Notes: generated by a model from the sequence alone, not told the origin. 63,735 bases of DNA from Terriglobales bacterium (GCA_035764005.1 DASTZZ010000078.1:1-63735), one strand, 5' to 3'. Positions 1 through 9,498 are shown, counted from the first letter of the stretch. Made by a program: numbers and translations.

Positions 1-2
1 AC

Positions 3-473
3 ATCCTCGAACCTGTGCGCGCCAGCTATCGCAACGGCACTCCGATCTGGTGGACGAAGCTGCACGATTTGCCCGATTACGTTTATTTCAATCACGAGAT
101 TCACATCAATAAGGGAATCGGCTGCGCCTCGTGCCATGGCCCGATCGACGAGATGCCGCTCACCTATCAGCATGCCAGTTTGCAGATGGAGTGGTGCCTC
201 GATTGCCATCGCAATCCGGCGAAGAACATTCGTCCGGTAGGCGATCCGATTTTCAATATGGGCTGGAAGGGGCCGAGCACAGCGAGTCCGGTGTACTGCG
301 AGGACGGCACAGGGAATTGTTCCCTGAATGGTCCTTATTACCAGACCACCGGCCAGCCAATGCAGCACTGGAAGAAGTTTGAAGATCAGATGTCGATGGG
401 CAAATACCTGGTGGCGCAGTATCACGTGCGCACTCCAAACGAAATTCAAAGTTGCGATACCTGCCACAGATAA
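3..473 (+). CDS. actA: ActA, multihaem cytochrome c subunit of alternative complex III (3' part only)
   Basis: The open frame enters from the left edge, so only the last ~157 residues are visible. Three c-type haem motifs are seen: CASCH, CLDCH and CDTCH, the last two residues before the stop. ActA is the periplasmic multihaem subunit that takes electrons from the iron-sulfur subunit ActB and passes them to the monohaem ActE or the oxidase. The assignment rests on the haem spacing and on the complete actBCDEF order that follows. The rest of the protein, including the N-terminal membrane anchor and the other haem sites, lies outside the window. Confidence 0.9.
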   Translation: MLEPVRASYRNGTPIWWTKLHDLPDYVYFNHEIHINKGIGCASCHGPIDEMPLTYQHASLQMEWCLDCHRNPAKNIRPVGDPIFNMGWKGPSTASPVYCEDGTGNCSLNGPYYQTTGQPMQHWKKFEDQMSMGKYLVAQYHVRTPNEIQSCDTCHR

Positions 474-545
474 CAGAACCGCCTGCGGTAGCGGGCGGCG
501 CAGTTGAGACGTGAGATCAGAACCACCTGCGGCAGCGGTGGAGCA
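474..545. repeat. Degenerate copies of a GC-rich palindromic repeat
   Basis: The actA-actB gap contains GAACCGCCTGCGGTAGCGG and, ~45 nt later, a second related block (GAACCACCTGCGGCAGCGG). Both resemble the outer arm of the larger nested palindrome found complete at 22220, 23016, 35306 and 57904. Here the blocks are direct rather than inverted and the inner hairpin is missing, so this is a remnant. Because of it the earliest possible start of actB (GTG at 511) is unlikely to be the real one. Confidence 0.5.
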
Positions 546-609
546 GTTGGACGACGACAGCACGACGAGCATGACGGCCTATGGGCTGGAAATTGGTTTA
601 GAGAGAGAC

Positions 610-3600
610 ATGGAGAATCACCCCGAGTTGGTGCAGATCAAAACCTCACCAGCGCATAAAACCAAGTTGACGCTCCAGCAGGTGCGCGAGCGGCTCTCCG
701 CCGCAACCGGCAAGGCATATTGGCGGAGCCTCGAAGAGCTGATCGATGAACCTGGCTTTGAAGAGCTCCTCGAAAACGAGTTTCCCGAGGGCGTTGCCGA
801 GCTGAATCGAGCAGAGGACGGCGTCTCGCGGCGCAACTTCCTGAAGCTCGCCGGCGCGTCGATGGCGCTCGCCGGACTTTCGGCCTGCACGCGGCAGCCA
901 GCCGAAGCGATCGTTCCTTACATTCGCCAGCCCGAAGATCTGATTCCGGGAATCCCGAAATTTTTCGCCACAACGATGCCATTCCCGACCGGCGGCATTC
1001 CGCTGCTGGTAAAAAGCAACGAATTTCGCCCGACGAAGATCGAAGGCAATCCGCAGCATCCCGCATCGAACGGCGCGACCGACGTTTTCGCCCAGGCTTC
1101 CGTTCTCGATCTTTATGATCCAGATCGTTCGACGAGTTCGAGCTATCGCGGCGAGCAGCGCAACTGGGGAGATTTTGCCGGGGCAGTCGATGTCTACAAG
1201 ACCAAAGCCGCCGCTTCGGGCGGCGCGGGCTTGCGCTTTCTGAGCGAGACGGTTGTATCGCCGACGCTCGCATCGCAGATTCAGACGGTTCTGAAGAAGT
1301 TCCCCAATGCGAAGTGGTATCAGTGGGATCCAGTCAATCGCGATGCGGCGCGAGCGGCTTCGCAGACGCTCTTTGGGCAATACGCGGAGCCGATTTACAA
1401 ATTCGAAGCCGCGAATGTCGTGCTCTCGCTCGATGCCGATTTCCTGAACACGTCGGCGTTCCCCGGATTCATTCCTTACTCGCGCGCGTTTACCAGCCGT
1501 CGCAAGCTCGCGGAAGATGCGCCGATGAGCCGGTTGTACTCGGTTGAGAGCTTCCACACCACCGCAGGCGCGCTCTCGGATAATCGTCTGCCGCTGCGCG
1601 CATCTGACATCGTGCCTTTCGCTGCCGCTCTTGCCAGCGCTCTTGGGGCGGGCGGCGTCTCAGCTCCAGCACAGGAGTGGACGCAGGATCAGCAGAAATT
1701 CCTTACCGCGCTCGCGAAAGATCTGAAGGCGAACTCCGGTGCATCCATCGTGCTGCCGGGAGAGCAGCAGCCGCCTGCACTGCACGTTCTTGCTGCGCAA
1801 ATCAATCAGGCACTCGGGAATGTCGGTAAGACGATCGTCTACACCGATCCAGTCGAACTCGTGCCGACCGACCAACTCGGCGGACTCAAGCAGCTTGTCG
1901 CCGACATGAACGCCGGCAAGGTGGATTTGCTGGTCATCCTCGAGGGCAATCCGGCGTACAACACGCCAGTTGATCTCGGCTTCGAGCTGGCGATGCCGAA
2001 AGTCAAAGAGATCGCCCACCTCTGCAACTACCGCAATGAAACCACGCGGATGGCGCAGTGGCACATTCACAGCGCGCATTATCTGGAAATGTGGAGCGAT
2101 GCGCGCGCCTACGACGGGACGTGCTCGATCGTTCAGCCGCTGATCGCTCCTCTTTACGGTGGGCGCAGCGCGCATGAAGTCGTCGCGCTGTTTACCGACA
2201 CGCCCGAGTTGACGCCCTACGACGCCGTCCGCGCCTATTGGAAGCAAAACGGGAAAGCTGCCGGCGACTTCGAGACCAACTGGCGCAAGTGGCTGCACGA
2301 CGGCATCATTCCCAATACGGCATCGCCGGTGAAATCTTTGGCTCCGCGCGGCGGAGCGCCACAGGTCAAGACGCTCGACAAGAGCGCCATGGAAGTTGTC
2401 TTCCGTCCCGATCCGACGATTTACGACGGACGCTACAACAACAATGCGTGGCTGCAGGAATGTCCCAAGCCGCTGATTCGTCTGGAGTGGGACAACGCCG
2501 CGATGATGAGTATCGATACTGCGGCGAAGCACGGCTGGAATCAGGAAGACATCCTGCGCATCACCGTCGATGGCCGCACCATCGAAGCGCCGGTGCTCGT
2601 CGTCTACGGCATGCCCGACAACAGCATCACGCTGCATCTGGGCTACGGGCGCTCGTTCTCCGGACGCGTCGGCAATGGATTCGGATTCAACGCCTACGAA
2701 ATTCGCGGCATGAATGCTCCGCTGATCGCAACCGCGGAAAAAGTCGAGAACAGCGGCGGCACTTACAAGCTGGCGGTGGTGCAGAACTTTACCTTGATCG
2801 ATCCGCACGGCGACTCCAAGCTGATGAATCGCTCGGTGCAGGGCGCCGAAGCGGTACGACGCGACATTATCCGCGTAGGCTCCTACGACGAGTACAAGAA
2901 GAACCCCGACTTCGCCCACGGCGACAGGTTCGAGGAAGCGCCGGAAGAAAACGATTCGCTGTACCCCGGCTACGACTACACCAAGGGATACCAGTGGGGC
3001 ATGGCGGTCGACATGAACTCCTGTGTTGGCTGCAACTCGTGCGTGATCGCCTGCCAGGCGGAGAATAATTCTCCCGTTGTGGGAAAGGAGCAGGTGAAGA
3101 TCGGTCGCGACATGAAGTGGCTGCGCATCGACGCCTACTACGCCGGCGATCTGCTCAATCCGCGCGCATTTATGCAGCCGATGATGTGCCAGCACTGCGA
3201 GAACGCGCCCTGCGAGCCGGTATGCCCGGTGGGCGCAACTGTGCACTCGCCCGAAGGTCTCAATGTCATGGTTTATAACCGCTGCGTGGGCACTCGCTAT
3301 TGCTCGAACAACTGCCCATATAAGGTGAGGCGGTTCAATTTCATGCTGTTCGCCGACTACACCACGCCAAGTCTCAAGCCGCTGCGCAATCCCGACGTTA
3401 CCGTTCGCAGCCGCGGCGTGATGGAGAAGTGCACCTACTGCCTGCAGCGCATCAATGCTGCGCGCATTCAGGCAGAGGTTGAAGAAACGCGGCTGCAGGA
3501 GACAGATCCCAAAGCGGAACGCAAGATTCGCGATGGCGAAGTAGTGACGGCATGCCAGCAGGCCTGCCCGACCGATGCCATCGTTTTCGGCAACATCAAC

Positions 3601-3774
3601 GATCCTAATAGCCGCGTGACCAAGATCAAGGCGCAGCCCCGTAATTACGGCGTACTGACGCAGATCAACACGCGGCCGCGAACGTCTTATATCGCGAATG
3701 TGGTGAATCCCAATATGGAAATCGGCGATCGTACCGACATGCCGGGCAAGACTTATATCGGAGCCGAATCGTAA
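610..3774 (+). CDS. actB: ActB, molybdopterin-oxidoreductase-like and iron-sulfur subunit of alternative complex III
   Basis: This is the large periplasmic subunit of the quinol:electron-acceptor oxidoreductase. A twin-arginine stretch (SRRNFLKLAG) lies near residue 73, after an N-terminal segment typical of ActB. The middle is the molybdopterin-oxidoreductase fold, which in known ActB proteins holds no molybdenum. From about residue 805 comes a four-cluster ferredoxin-like module: CVGCNSCVIAC, CQHCENAPCEPVCPVG, a CVGTRYCSNNC block and CTYC, with a last CQQAC. ATG 610 is preferred because GAGAGAGA lies just upstream; GTG 511 and ATG 571 are in frame but begin in repeat-like DNA. The stop overlaps the actC start by one base (TAATG), showing translational coupling. 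Confidence 0.93.
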   Translation: MENHPELVQIKTSPAHKTKLTLQQVRERLSAATGKAYWRSLEELIDEPGFEELLENEFPEGVAELNRAEDGVSRRNFLKLAGASMALAGLSACTRQPAEAIVPYIRQPEDLIPGIPKFFATTMPFPTGGIPLLVKSNEFRPTKIEGNPQHPASNGATDVFAQASVLDLYDPDRSTSSSYRGEQRNWGDFAGAVDVYKTKAAASGGAGLRFLSETVVSPTLASQIQTVLKKFPNAKWYQWDPVNRDAARAASQTLFGQYAEPIYKFEAANVVLSLDADFLNTSAFPGFIPYSRAFTSRRKLAEDAPMSRLYSVESFHTTAGALSDNRLPLRASDIVPFAAALASALGAGGVSAPAQEWTQDQQKFLTALAKDLKANSGASIVLPGEQQPPALHVLAAQINQALGNVGKTIVYTDPVELVPTDQLGGLKQLVADMNAGKVDLLVILEGNPAYNTPVDLGFELAMPKVKEIAHLCNYRNETTRMAQWHIHSAHYLEMWSDARAYDGTCSIVQPLIAPLYGGRSAHEVVALFTDTPELTPYDAVRAYWKQNGKAAGDFETNWRKWLHDGIIPNTASPVKSLAPRGGAPQVKTLDKSAMEVVFRPDPTIYDGRYNNNAWLQECPKPLIRLEWDNAAMMSIDTAAKHGWNQEDILRITVDGRTIEAPVLVVYGMPDNSITLHLGYGRSFSGRVGNGFGFNAYEIRGMNAPLIATAEKVENSGGTYKLAVVQNFTLIDPHGDSKLMNRSVQGAEAVRRDIIRVGSYDEYKKNPDFAHGDRFEEAPEENDSLYPGYDYTKGYQWGMAVDMNSCVGCNSCVIACQAENNSPVVGKEQVKIGRDMKWLRIDAYYAGDLLNPRAFMQPMMCQHCENAPCEPVCPVGATVHSPEGLNVMVYNRCVGTRYCSNNCPYKVRRFNFMLFADYTTPSLKPLRNPDVTVRSRGVMEKCTYCLQRINAARIQAEVEETRLQETDPKAERKIRDGEVVTACQQACPTDAIVFGNINDPNSRVTKIKAQPRNYGVLTQINTRPRTSYIANVVNPNMEIGDRTDMPGKTYIGAES

Positions 3775-5189
3775 TGGCAACCAAAGGCCTTACAGATCTG
3801 CCTCCATCACAGCGGCCATACCTGGTCGATCCTCCTGTGATTGCGCCGGGGCACACTTTCACCTCGGTGACCGAGAAGGTGATGCGCACCGTGCTCACGC
3901 CGCATACGCCGATCGGCTGGATCTTCGGAATTCTGGTGACCTTCGGCATCGTGCAGATTCTGATGGTCGCCGCCGGATACCTCTTCTATCAGGGTGTGGG
4001 CATTTGGGGCATCACGATCCCGTCCGCATGGGGATTCGCCATCGTCAACTTCGTGTGGTGGATCGGTATCGGCCACGCCGGAACGCTGATCTCCGCCATT
4101 CTGCTATTGCTCAAGCAGAGCTGGCGCACGTCTATCAATCGCGCTGCTGAAGCCATGACGCTCTTCGCCGTCATGTGCGCGGGCATGTTCCCGATTCTGC
4201 ACACCGGTCGTCCCTGGCTCGCTGCTTACTGGCTCTTCCCGCTGCCGTTGACGATGGGAGTGTGGCCGCAGTTCCGCAGCCCGCTTATCTGGGACGTTTT
4301 CGCCGTCTCGACGTACTTCACTGTCTCGCTGCTGTTCTGGTTTACCGGACTTATCCCGGATATCGCCACGCTGCGCGACAACGCCAAGCATCGCGTGACG
4401 CGAATCATCTACGGTGTGCTTTGCATGGGGTGGCGCGGATCGGCGCGGCACTGGTCGCGCTATGAGACCGCATACTTGTTGCTGGCTGGTCTTTCCACGC
4501 CGCTGGTGCTCTCAGTCCATACGGTGGTGAGCTGGGATTTCGCGATCGCCGTTCTGCCCGGCTGGCACACGACGATCTTCCCGCCATACTTCGTCGCTGG
4601 CGCGATCTATTCCGGCTTCGCGATGGTGCTCACGCTGCTGATTCCGATCCGCGCGGCCTACGGCATGAAGGACTTCATCACCACGCGTCACCTGCAGAAC
4701 ATGGCCAAGGTGATGCTCGCGACGGGATTGATCGTCGCCTACGGCTACTTCTTTGAAGCGTTCATGTCGTGGTACAGCGGAGACGTCTTCGAGATGTTCC
4801 AGTTCAAGAATCGCGCGACCGGTCCGCTGGGCGCGTTCTACTGGATGCTGATCACGTGCAACATCGTCCTGCCGCAATCGCTATGGTTCCGTAAAGTGCG
4901 CAGCTCGCCGGTGCTGCTGTGGATCGTCTCCATCATCGTCAACATCGGCATGTGGCTGGAGCGCTTCGTGATCGTCGTGATCAGTCTCCACCGTGACTTC
5001 CTGCCGTCATCGTGGGGAACTTATAAAGCCACGCGCTGGGACTATGCGACTTTCCTCGGCACGCTCGGATTCTTTACCTTTGCATTCCTGATGTTCATTC
5101 GCGTGTTGCCGATGATTTCCATTTTTGAACTGCGAGCCTTGCTCCCGCAATCAAGGCTGCAGCCGCTGCTCGAGGAGAACCTGCAATGA
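3774..5189 (+). CDS. actC: ActC, NrfD-type quinol-binding membrane subunit of alternative complex III
   Basis: This 471-residue polytopic protein has about ten hydrophobic helices and the NrfD/PsrC look (for example the FVWWIGIGHAGTLISA stretch near residue 88 and SWYSGD near residue 330). ActC forms one of the two membrane cores and is thought to bind menaquinol and provide a proton path. It starts on the TAATG junction with actB and ends on an ATGA junction with actD, so the four genes around it are translated as one unit. The cytoplasmic N-terminal tail of ~55 residues is rich in proline and charge. Confidence 0.93.
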   Translation: MATKGLTDLPPSQRPYLVDPPVIAPGHTFTSVTEKVMRTVLTPHTPIGWIFGILVTFGIVQILMVAAGYLFYQGVGIWGITIPSAWGFAIVNFVWWIGIGHAGTLISAILLLLKQSWRTSINRAAEAMTLFAVMCAGMFPILHTGRPWLAAYWLFPLPLTMGVWPQFRSPLIWDVFAVSTYFTVSLLFWFTGLIPDIATLRDNAKHRVTRIIYGVLCMGWRGSARHWSRYETAYLLLAGLSTPLVLSVHTVVSWDFAIAVLPGWHTTIFPPYFVAGAIYSGFAMVLTLLIPIRAAYGMKDFITTRHLQNMAKVMLATGLIVAYGYFFEAFMSWYSGDVFEMFQFKNRATGPLGAFYWMLITCNIVLPQSLWFRKVRSSPVLLWIVSIIVNIGMWLERFVIVVISLHRDFLPSSWGTYKATRWDYATFLGTLGFFTFAFLMFIRVLPMISIFELRALLPQSRLQPLLEENLQ

Positions 5190-5722
5190 TCCGCGAGGGC
5201 ATCTACGGACTAATGGCCGAGTACGACACCGTTCCCGATTTGGTAAATGCCGCCGAGAAGGCCCACGAAATCGGCTATCGGCGCATGGATACGTATTCGC
5301 CATTCCCGATCGAACCCGCCGCTGAAGCGATCGGCTTCCATAAGAACCGCGTTGCGCTGGTGGTGTTGATCGGCGGGTTGTTGGGCGGCACTGGAGGATA
5401 CTCGCTCGCTTACTGGATTTCCGTACTGGCATATCCGATCAACACCGGCGGAAAGCCGTGGCACTCATGGCCGGCCTTCATTCCTCCGACGTTTGAATGC
5501 ACGGTGTTGGGAGCATCGCTGGCTGCTTTCATCGGCATGCTGGCAATGAACGGATTGCCGATGCCCTATCATCCGGTCTTTAACGCGCCGAATTTCGCGC
5601 TGGCCAGCAAGGACAAATTCTTCCTGTGCATCGAAGCCGCAGATCCGCAATTCGATCTTACGAAGACTCGGCAATTCCTGGAGCAAACCAATCCGCGCGT
5701 AGTCACGGAGGTGCCGAATTGA
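5186..5722 (+). CDS. actD: ActD, small membrane subunit of alternative complex III (DUF3341)
   Basis: The 178-residue protein has a soluble N-terminal half followed by two hydrophobic helices (residues ~55-80 and ~105-130) and a short C-terminal tail. Its opening, with IYGLMAEYDTVPDLVNAAEK, is characteristic of ActD/DUF3341. It sits between actC and actE as in other Act operons and overlaps the end of actC by four bases (ATGA). Its role is structural in solved complexes; no cofactor-binding residues are evident. Confidence 0.9.
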   Translation: MIREGIYGLMAEYDTVPDLVNAAEKAHEIGYRRMDTYSPFPIEPAAEAIGFHKNRVALVVLIGGLLGGTGGYSLAYWISVLAYPINTGGKPWHSWPAFIPPTFECTVLGASLAAFIGMLAMNGLPMPYHPVFNAPNFALASKDKFFLCIEAADPQFDLTKTRQFLEQTNPRVVTEVPN

Positions 5723-5736
5723 ACGGCGGCTCCCAG

Positions 5737-6516
5737 ATGCGGAATAAAGACATGCGTACGAAGCTGAAGCTTGCCTCGCGGCTGGCGATCCTGACTGGCG
5801 TGGCCCTGGCCACCGGCGCGTGCCGCCAGGACATGCACAATCAGCCTAAGTACATTACCTATCGCAGCAGCGAGTTCTTCCGCGATGGCCTCTCCGAGCG
5901 TATGCCCGTTTCGGGAACCGTGGCGCGCGGCGACCTCCACGCCGATACGTACTTCTACACTGGCAAGATGGGCGCCAAGGAAGGCGACCAGTTCCCCTTC
6001 CCCATTACGCAGCAGGTCATGGAAAGGGGGCGCGAGCGCTATGACATCTACTGCTCGCCCTGCCACTCGCGTGTAGGTGATGGTAACGGCATGATCGTCA
6101 AGCGGGGATATCGCCAGGCGGCCAACTTCCACCTGCCGCGCTATCTCGCGGAGCCGGTCGGACACTACTATGACGTGATCAGCCACGGCTGGGGCGCGAT
6201 GCCCGATTATGCCGCGCAAATCGAGCCCGCGGACCGCTGGGCGATCGCGGCTTACATTCGCGCTTTGCAGTACTCCCAGGCGGGGACGATGGCCGATGTG
6301 CCTGCCGATCAGCGGGGGAATCTGCAGGATGCCTCGCAGATCAGCGTCGAAGGCGTGCCGCTCAACCAGGCGCTGGCTTCAGGAGGAAAAGGCAGCAGCG
6401 AAGAGATCTCTCCCGCGGGAGCGAACCCCATTCCGGCAATGAATAAGGAGATCGGAGGCGCGTCGCGTCCCGAGCAGCAAGCTCCGCCGAAGGAAGAAGG
6501 GACACAGAAGAAGTGA
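5737..6516 (+). CDS. actE: ActE, monohaem cytochrome c lipoprotein of alternative complex III
   Basis: ATG 5737 (or 5752) opens a lipoprotein signal ending in a lipobox-like ATGAC, so the protein should be anchored by a lipid on its cysteine. One haem motif, CSPCH, is visible, with a likely methionine ligand in GWGAMPDYA. ActE hands electrons from the multihaem ActA to the oxidase. The C-terminal ~70 residues are low-complexity (Gly/Pro/Ala/Glu). The start lies 14 bases beyond the actD stop; the longer in-frame extension upstream overlaps actD and is rejected. Confidence 0.88.
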   Translation: MRNKDMRTKLKLASRLAILTGVALATGACRQDMHNQPKYITYRSSEFFRDGLSERMPVSGTVARGDLHADTYFYTGKMGAKEGDQFPFPITQQVMERGRERYDIYCSPCHSRVGDGNGMIVKRGYRQAANFHLPRYLAEPVGHYYDVISHGWGAMPDYAAQIEPADRWAIAAYIRALQYSQAGTMADVPADQRGNLQDASQISVEGVPLNQALASGGKGSSEEISPAGANPIPAMNKEIGGASRPEQQAPPKEEGTQKK

Positions 6517-7760
6517 GTATGGAAGCTCACCTGAAAACAATTCCCCAGGACCGCATGGCGCCGGCGTGGCTGCTCGATCGCTATCAGGCGCGCGCGCTCG
6601 TGGTCGGCGCAATCGGCTACATCGCGCTGATCATCGGCAGCTTCATCGGTCCCGACGCGCTCGATCACGCGCTACGCGCATATTTGGCGGGGATCGTCCT
6701 GTGGGTTGGCGCCAGCCTGGGATGCATGGCGCTGCTGATGACCAACCATCTCTCGGCGGGAAAGTGGGGACTGATCATCCGGCGCGCGCTCGAAGCCGGC
6801 GCAGGACAGTTCCCTCTGCTGTGGATACTCTCCATTCCTATCGTTCTGGGAATGCATCATCTCTTTCCCTGGACGGAGCCGCGTTTCTCGCAGCTTTCCT
6901 GGGACGCGCAGAAGATCATCATCCACAAGCACCACCTGATGATGAACGAGCCGTTCTTCGTCATCCGTTGGGCTCTGTACTTCATTATCTGGTGGTGGTT
7001 CTCGGCGACGCTGCGTCGCTGGTCGATCCAGCGCGATGAAAATCCTTTAGCTCGCGACTGGCAGCGCATTCTTGAAAATGTGAGCGGTCTGGGCATCGTA
7101 GTGTATTCGCTCAGCATGAGCTTCGCCGTGATCGATTGGATCATGTCGCTCGATGCGACCTGGTTCTCGACGATCTTCGGCTTGATCTTCCTCGCCGGTC
7201 AGGGACTGACGTCGCTCTCGATCTGCCTGATCACCGTGTTGCTGTTGTCGCAAGAAGAGCCCATGCGCTCCATGTTGCGCAAGACCGAGCTGCACGACCT
7301 GGGCAAGCTGATGCTCGCCTTCACCATGCTCTATGCATATCTATCGTTCTCGCAGTGGCTGATTACCTGGTCTGGAAATCTGCCGCAGGAGATCAGCTTC
7401 TATCTGAACCGCATGAATGGCGGCTGGCTGAATCTGTCACGCTTCTTGATCTTGTTTGAGTTTGCCGTGCCCTTCGCGCTGCTGCTGTCGCGCCGCCTCA
7501 AGAAGCAGCCGGGATTCATGGTACCGCTCTGCGCAGGATTCATCGTGATCCGCATGATCGACCTTTACTGGCACGTTGAGCCGAACTTCCAGGCTCGCCA
7601 GTCGCAGTGGACATTTAACTGGATGTACCTGGCGGCGACCGCCGGTATTGGTGGCATCTGGACGTTCTTCTTTATTCGCAGCCTGAAGTCGCGGCCGATT
7701 CTGGTCGGTTACGATCCGCAGATGGAAGAGCTATTGGAGCATGAACATGCAACCGCCTAA
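6513..7760 (+). CDS. actF: ActF, second NrfD-type membrane subunit of alternative complex III
   Basis: A 415-residue polytopic protein with about ten helices, paralogous in fold to ActC. The start is the GTG of a GTGA junction with actE, or the ATG two codons further in. Histidine-rich EPRFSQLSWD and IIHKHHLMMNEPFF segments, conserved in ActF, lie near residues 113-145. It completes the membrane core of the complex. The 3' end overlaps the next gene by up to 20 bases. Confidence 0.92.
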   Translation: MSMEAHLKTIPQDRMAPAWLLDRYQARALVVGAIGYIALIIGSFIGPDALDHALRAYLAGIVLWVGASLGCMALLMTNHLSAGKWGLIIRRALEAGAGQFPLLWILSIPIVLGMHHLFPWTEPRFSQLSWDAQKIIIHKHHLMMNEPFFVIRWALYFIIWWWFSATLRRWSIQRDENPLARDWQRILENVSGLGIVVYSLSMSFAVIDWIMSLDATWFSTIFGLIFLAGQGLTSLSICLITVLLLSQEEPMRSMLRKTELHDLGKLMLAFTMLYAYLSFSQWLITWSGNLPQEISFYLNRMNGGWLNLSRFLILFEFAVPFALLLSRRLKKQPGFMVPLCAGFIVIRMIDLYWHVEPNFQARQSQWTFNWMYLAATAGIGGIWTFFFIRSLKSRPILVGYDPQMEELLEHEHATA

Positions 7761-8376
7761 GCCGATGCAGCCGCAAGGCGTGGAGCGGCACCTCGATGAT
7801 CCGCGCATTCGTCACGAACGCACCGACATCAGCGTGACCGGCGTGGTGGCATTCATCATTACGCTCATGTTCTCCGGCGCGGTGATCTTCACCGTGCTCT
7901 GGGCGGTCTTCCACTTCGCCAATAACTACGCGCAAAATCAGGATCAAAAGGATCTGCGCGATCCCTGGGTGCGCAGCGAAGAAACGCAGGTGGATGCCGC
8001 AGCGGCAAAGTTGAGGACGCGCCAGAGCCACTCGCAGGAGCCCGGCTCGATGGAGATGGGCGACTCGGAGTCGCGTGTTCGTATATCCCGCATGCCGCAG
8101 CCGCGCCTGCAGACCGATGACGTTCGCGATCTGGCTGTCATGCGCGAAGCTGAAGACGTTTATTTGAACGAGTATTTCGTGATCGACAAGAACTCCGGCA
8201 AAGTGAACATTCCGATTCAGGCGGCGATGAACGCCGTCGTGCAAAAGGGATTGCCTGCGATGCAGGCGCAGCCGGGAGTGCCGTTGCCTCCAACTGCGGA
8301 GAGTACAGGTATCGTAAGGCCCTCGATTGGCAGCTCGCACGCGAAGCAGCGCGGGTCACCGATTCGGGAACGATAA
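7741..8376 (+). CDS. Single-helix membrane protein between actF and the SCO gene, function unknown
   Basis: The 211-residue product (209 if ATG 7747 is used) has a polar N-terminus, one transmembrane helix at residues ~35-60 (VTGVVAFIITLMFSGAVIF), then a periplasmic region that ends in a stretch resembling a subunit tail (EYFVIDKNSGKVNIPIQAAM near residue 145). It overlaps actF, so it is co-translated with the complex. The DRN..G..NIPI-type motif recalls peptides accompanying respiratory complexes, and it may be an accessory subunit of the Act-caa3 supercomplex; this is inference from position and topology only. No cofactor motif is visible. Confidence 0.75.
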   Translation: MNMQPPKPMQPQGVERHLDDPRIRHERTDISVTGVVAFIITLMFSGAVIFTVLWAVFHFANNYAQNQDQKDLRDPWVRSEETQVDAAAAKLRTRQSHSQEPGSMEMGDSESRVRISRMPQPRLQTDDVRDLAVMREAEDVYLNEYFVIDKNSGKVNIPIQAAMNAVVQKGLPAMQAQPGVPLPPTAESTGIVRPSIGSSHAKQRGSPIRER

Positions 8377-8445
8377 AGTTTAGAAGGGATGTGGGTTGTG
8401 AGTAGTGCAGTCGTTAATTCGGACGAGAAAGGGACGAACGTTTTG

Positions 8446-8624
8446 AGATCTGTCATCCTGAAGCGCTTCTTTTGCGCGAAGGATCTCCGGGAATTTTTCG
8501 GACTGAAACGCCGTGTCTTGGCTCCTTCACGAGGACTCTCGCTGAAGAGCCTGGCTAGTGCATTCAAGTCCGAGACATCGCGGGAGATTCTTCGGCCAAA
8601 AGCTGGCCTCAGAATGACAGATCT
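8446..8624. repeat. MITE-like element with 16-bp terminal inverted repeats
   Basis: The left end AGATCTGTCATCCTGA (8446-8461) is matched, inverted, by TCAGAATGACAGATCT (8609-8624) with one mismatch. The interior contains GAAGCGCTTCTTTTGCGCG and GAAGGATCTC-type motifs. The right end supplies the ATG of the SCO gene (8614). A related element with the same CTGT-ATTC / GAATGACAG ends lies at 29001-29175. No transposase frame is present inside, so it would be non-autonomous. Confidence 0.7.
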
Positions 8625-9498
8625 TAGAGTTGCATTCGAGACAATTGGCATCGCTTTGGCATTTGCCTTCGTCTGCACCCTTCCCCTGCACGCCCAAGGC
8701 GCGAACGCCGGATTAGAGCAGTCCGCCGGCCCGACTTCAACCCAGCAACCCTCGATCCTTTCCAAAGTGGGAATCGATCAGCACTTAAACGATCAGCTTC
8801 CGCTCGACCTCCGCTTCCGCGATGAGACCGGCAAGGACGTTCGCCTTGGCGACTACTTCGGCAAGCGCCCGGTGATTCTCTCGCTCGTTTATTACACCTG
8901 CCCCATGCTGTGCGGCCAGGTGCTGAACGGCATGACCAGCGCGCTCAGTATCGTCAGTTTCGATTTGGGAAAAGACTACGACATCGTTACCGTCAGCATC
9001 AACCCGAGCGAGACGCCTGCCGATGCTTCCAAGATCAAGGAGGTTTATCTACGCCGCTATAACCGGCATTCGCCGACCGCGGCGCAGGGATGGCATTTCC
9101 TCACCGGGCAGGAAGACCAGATCGAGAAGCTTGCGGCTGCCGTCGGCTTCCGCTACGTTTACGATCCGCGCATCAAGCAGTATGCGCACGCCAGCGGGAT
9201 TCAGGTCGTCACGCCCGAGGGCAAGCTGTCGCAGTACTACTACGGAATTGAGTACTCCCCCAAAGATCTTCGTCTCGGATTAATTCAGGCTTCACAGAAC
9301 CATATTGGCACTGTCGTGGACGCCCTGGTTCTCTACTGCTATCACTACGATCCGGCGACGGGCCACTACGGCGCGATCGTGATGCGCATCGTGCGGCTCT
9401 CCGGCATCGCGACCGTGCTTTTGCTCGGAGGATTCATTTTCATTATGGTGAGACGCGACGTGCGCGCCGGGAAAATTGACTCAGGAAGGGCCGCCTAG
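8614..9498 (+). CDS. SCO1/SenC/PrrC copper chaperone for cytochrome oxidase
   Basis: The 294-residue protein has an N-terminal export signal ending near LHAQG, a thioredoxin fold with the copper-binding CPMLC motif near residue 95 and the conserved histidine in GWHFLTG. A hydrophobic C-terminal helix (ATVLLLGGFIFIMV) anchors it, an arrangement seen in Acidobacteria. SCO proteins load the CuA centre of subunit II, which is the next gene three bases downstream. The start ATG lies inside the right end of a repeat element; longer in-frame starts read through the repeat and are rejected. No clear ribosome-binding site precedes the ATG. Confidence 0.88.
   Translation: MTDLRVAFETIGIALAFAFVCTLPLHAQGANAGLEQSAGPTSTQQPSILSKVGIDQHLNDQLPLDLRFRDETGKDVRLGDYFGKRPVILSLVYYTCPMLCGQVLNGMTSALSIVSFDLGKDYDIVTVSINPSETPADASKIKEVYLRRYNRHSPTAAQGWHFLTGQEDQIEKLAAAVGFRYVYDPRIKQYAHASGIQVVTPEGKLSQYYYGIEYSPKDLRLGLIQASQNHIGTVVDALVLYCYHYDPATGHYGAIVMRIVRLSGIATVLLLGGFIFIMVRRDVRAGKIDSGRAA

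Noticed and set aside
1660-3780. Long minus-strand frame of ~700 codons opposite actB
   Set aside because: It is the antisense shadow of a GC-rich conserved gene; the plus frame carries all iron-sulfur motifs and the operon overlaps.
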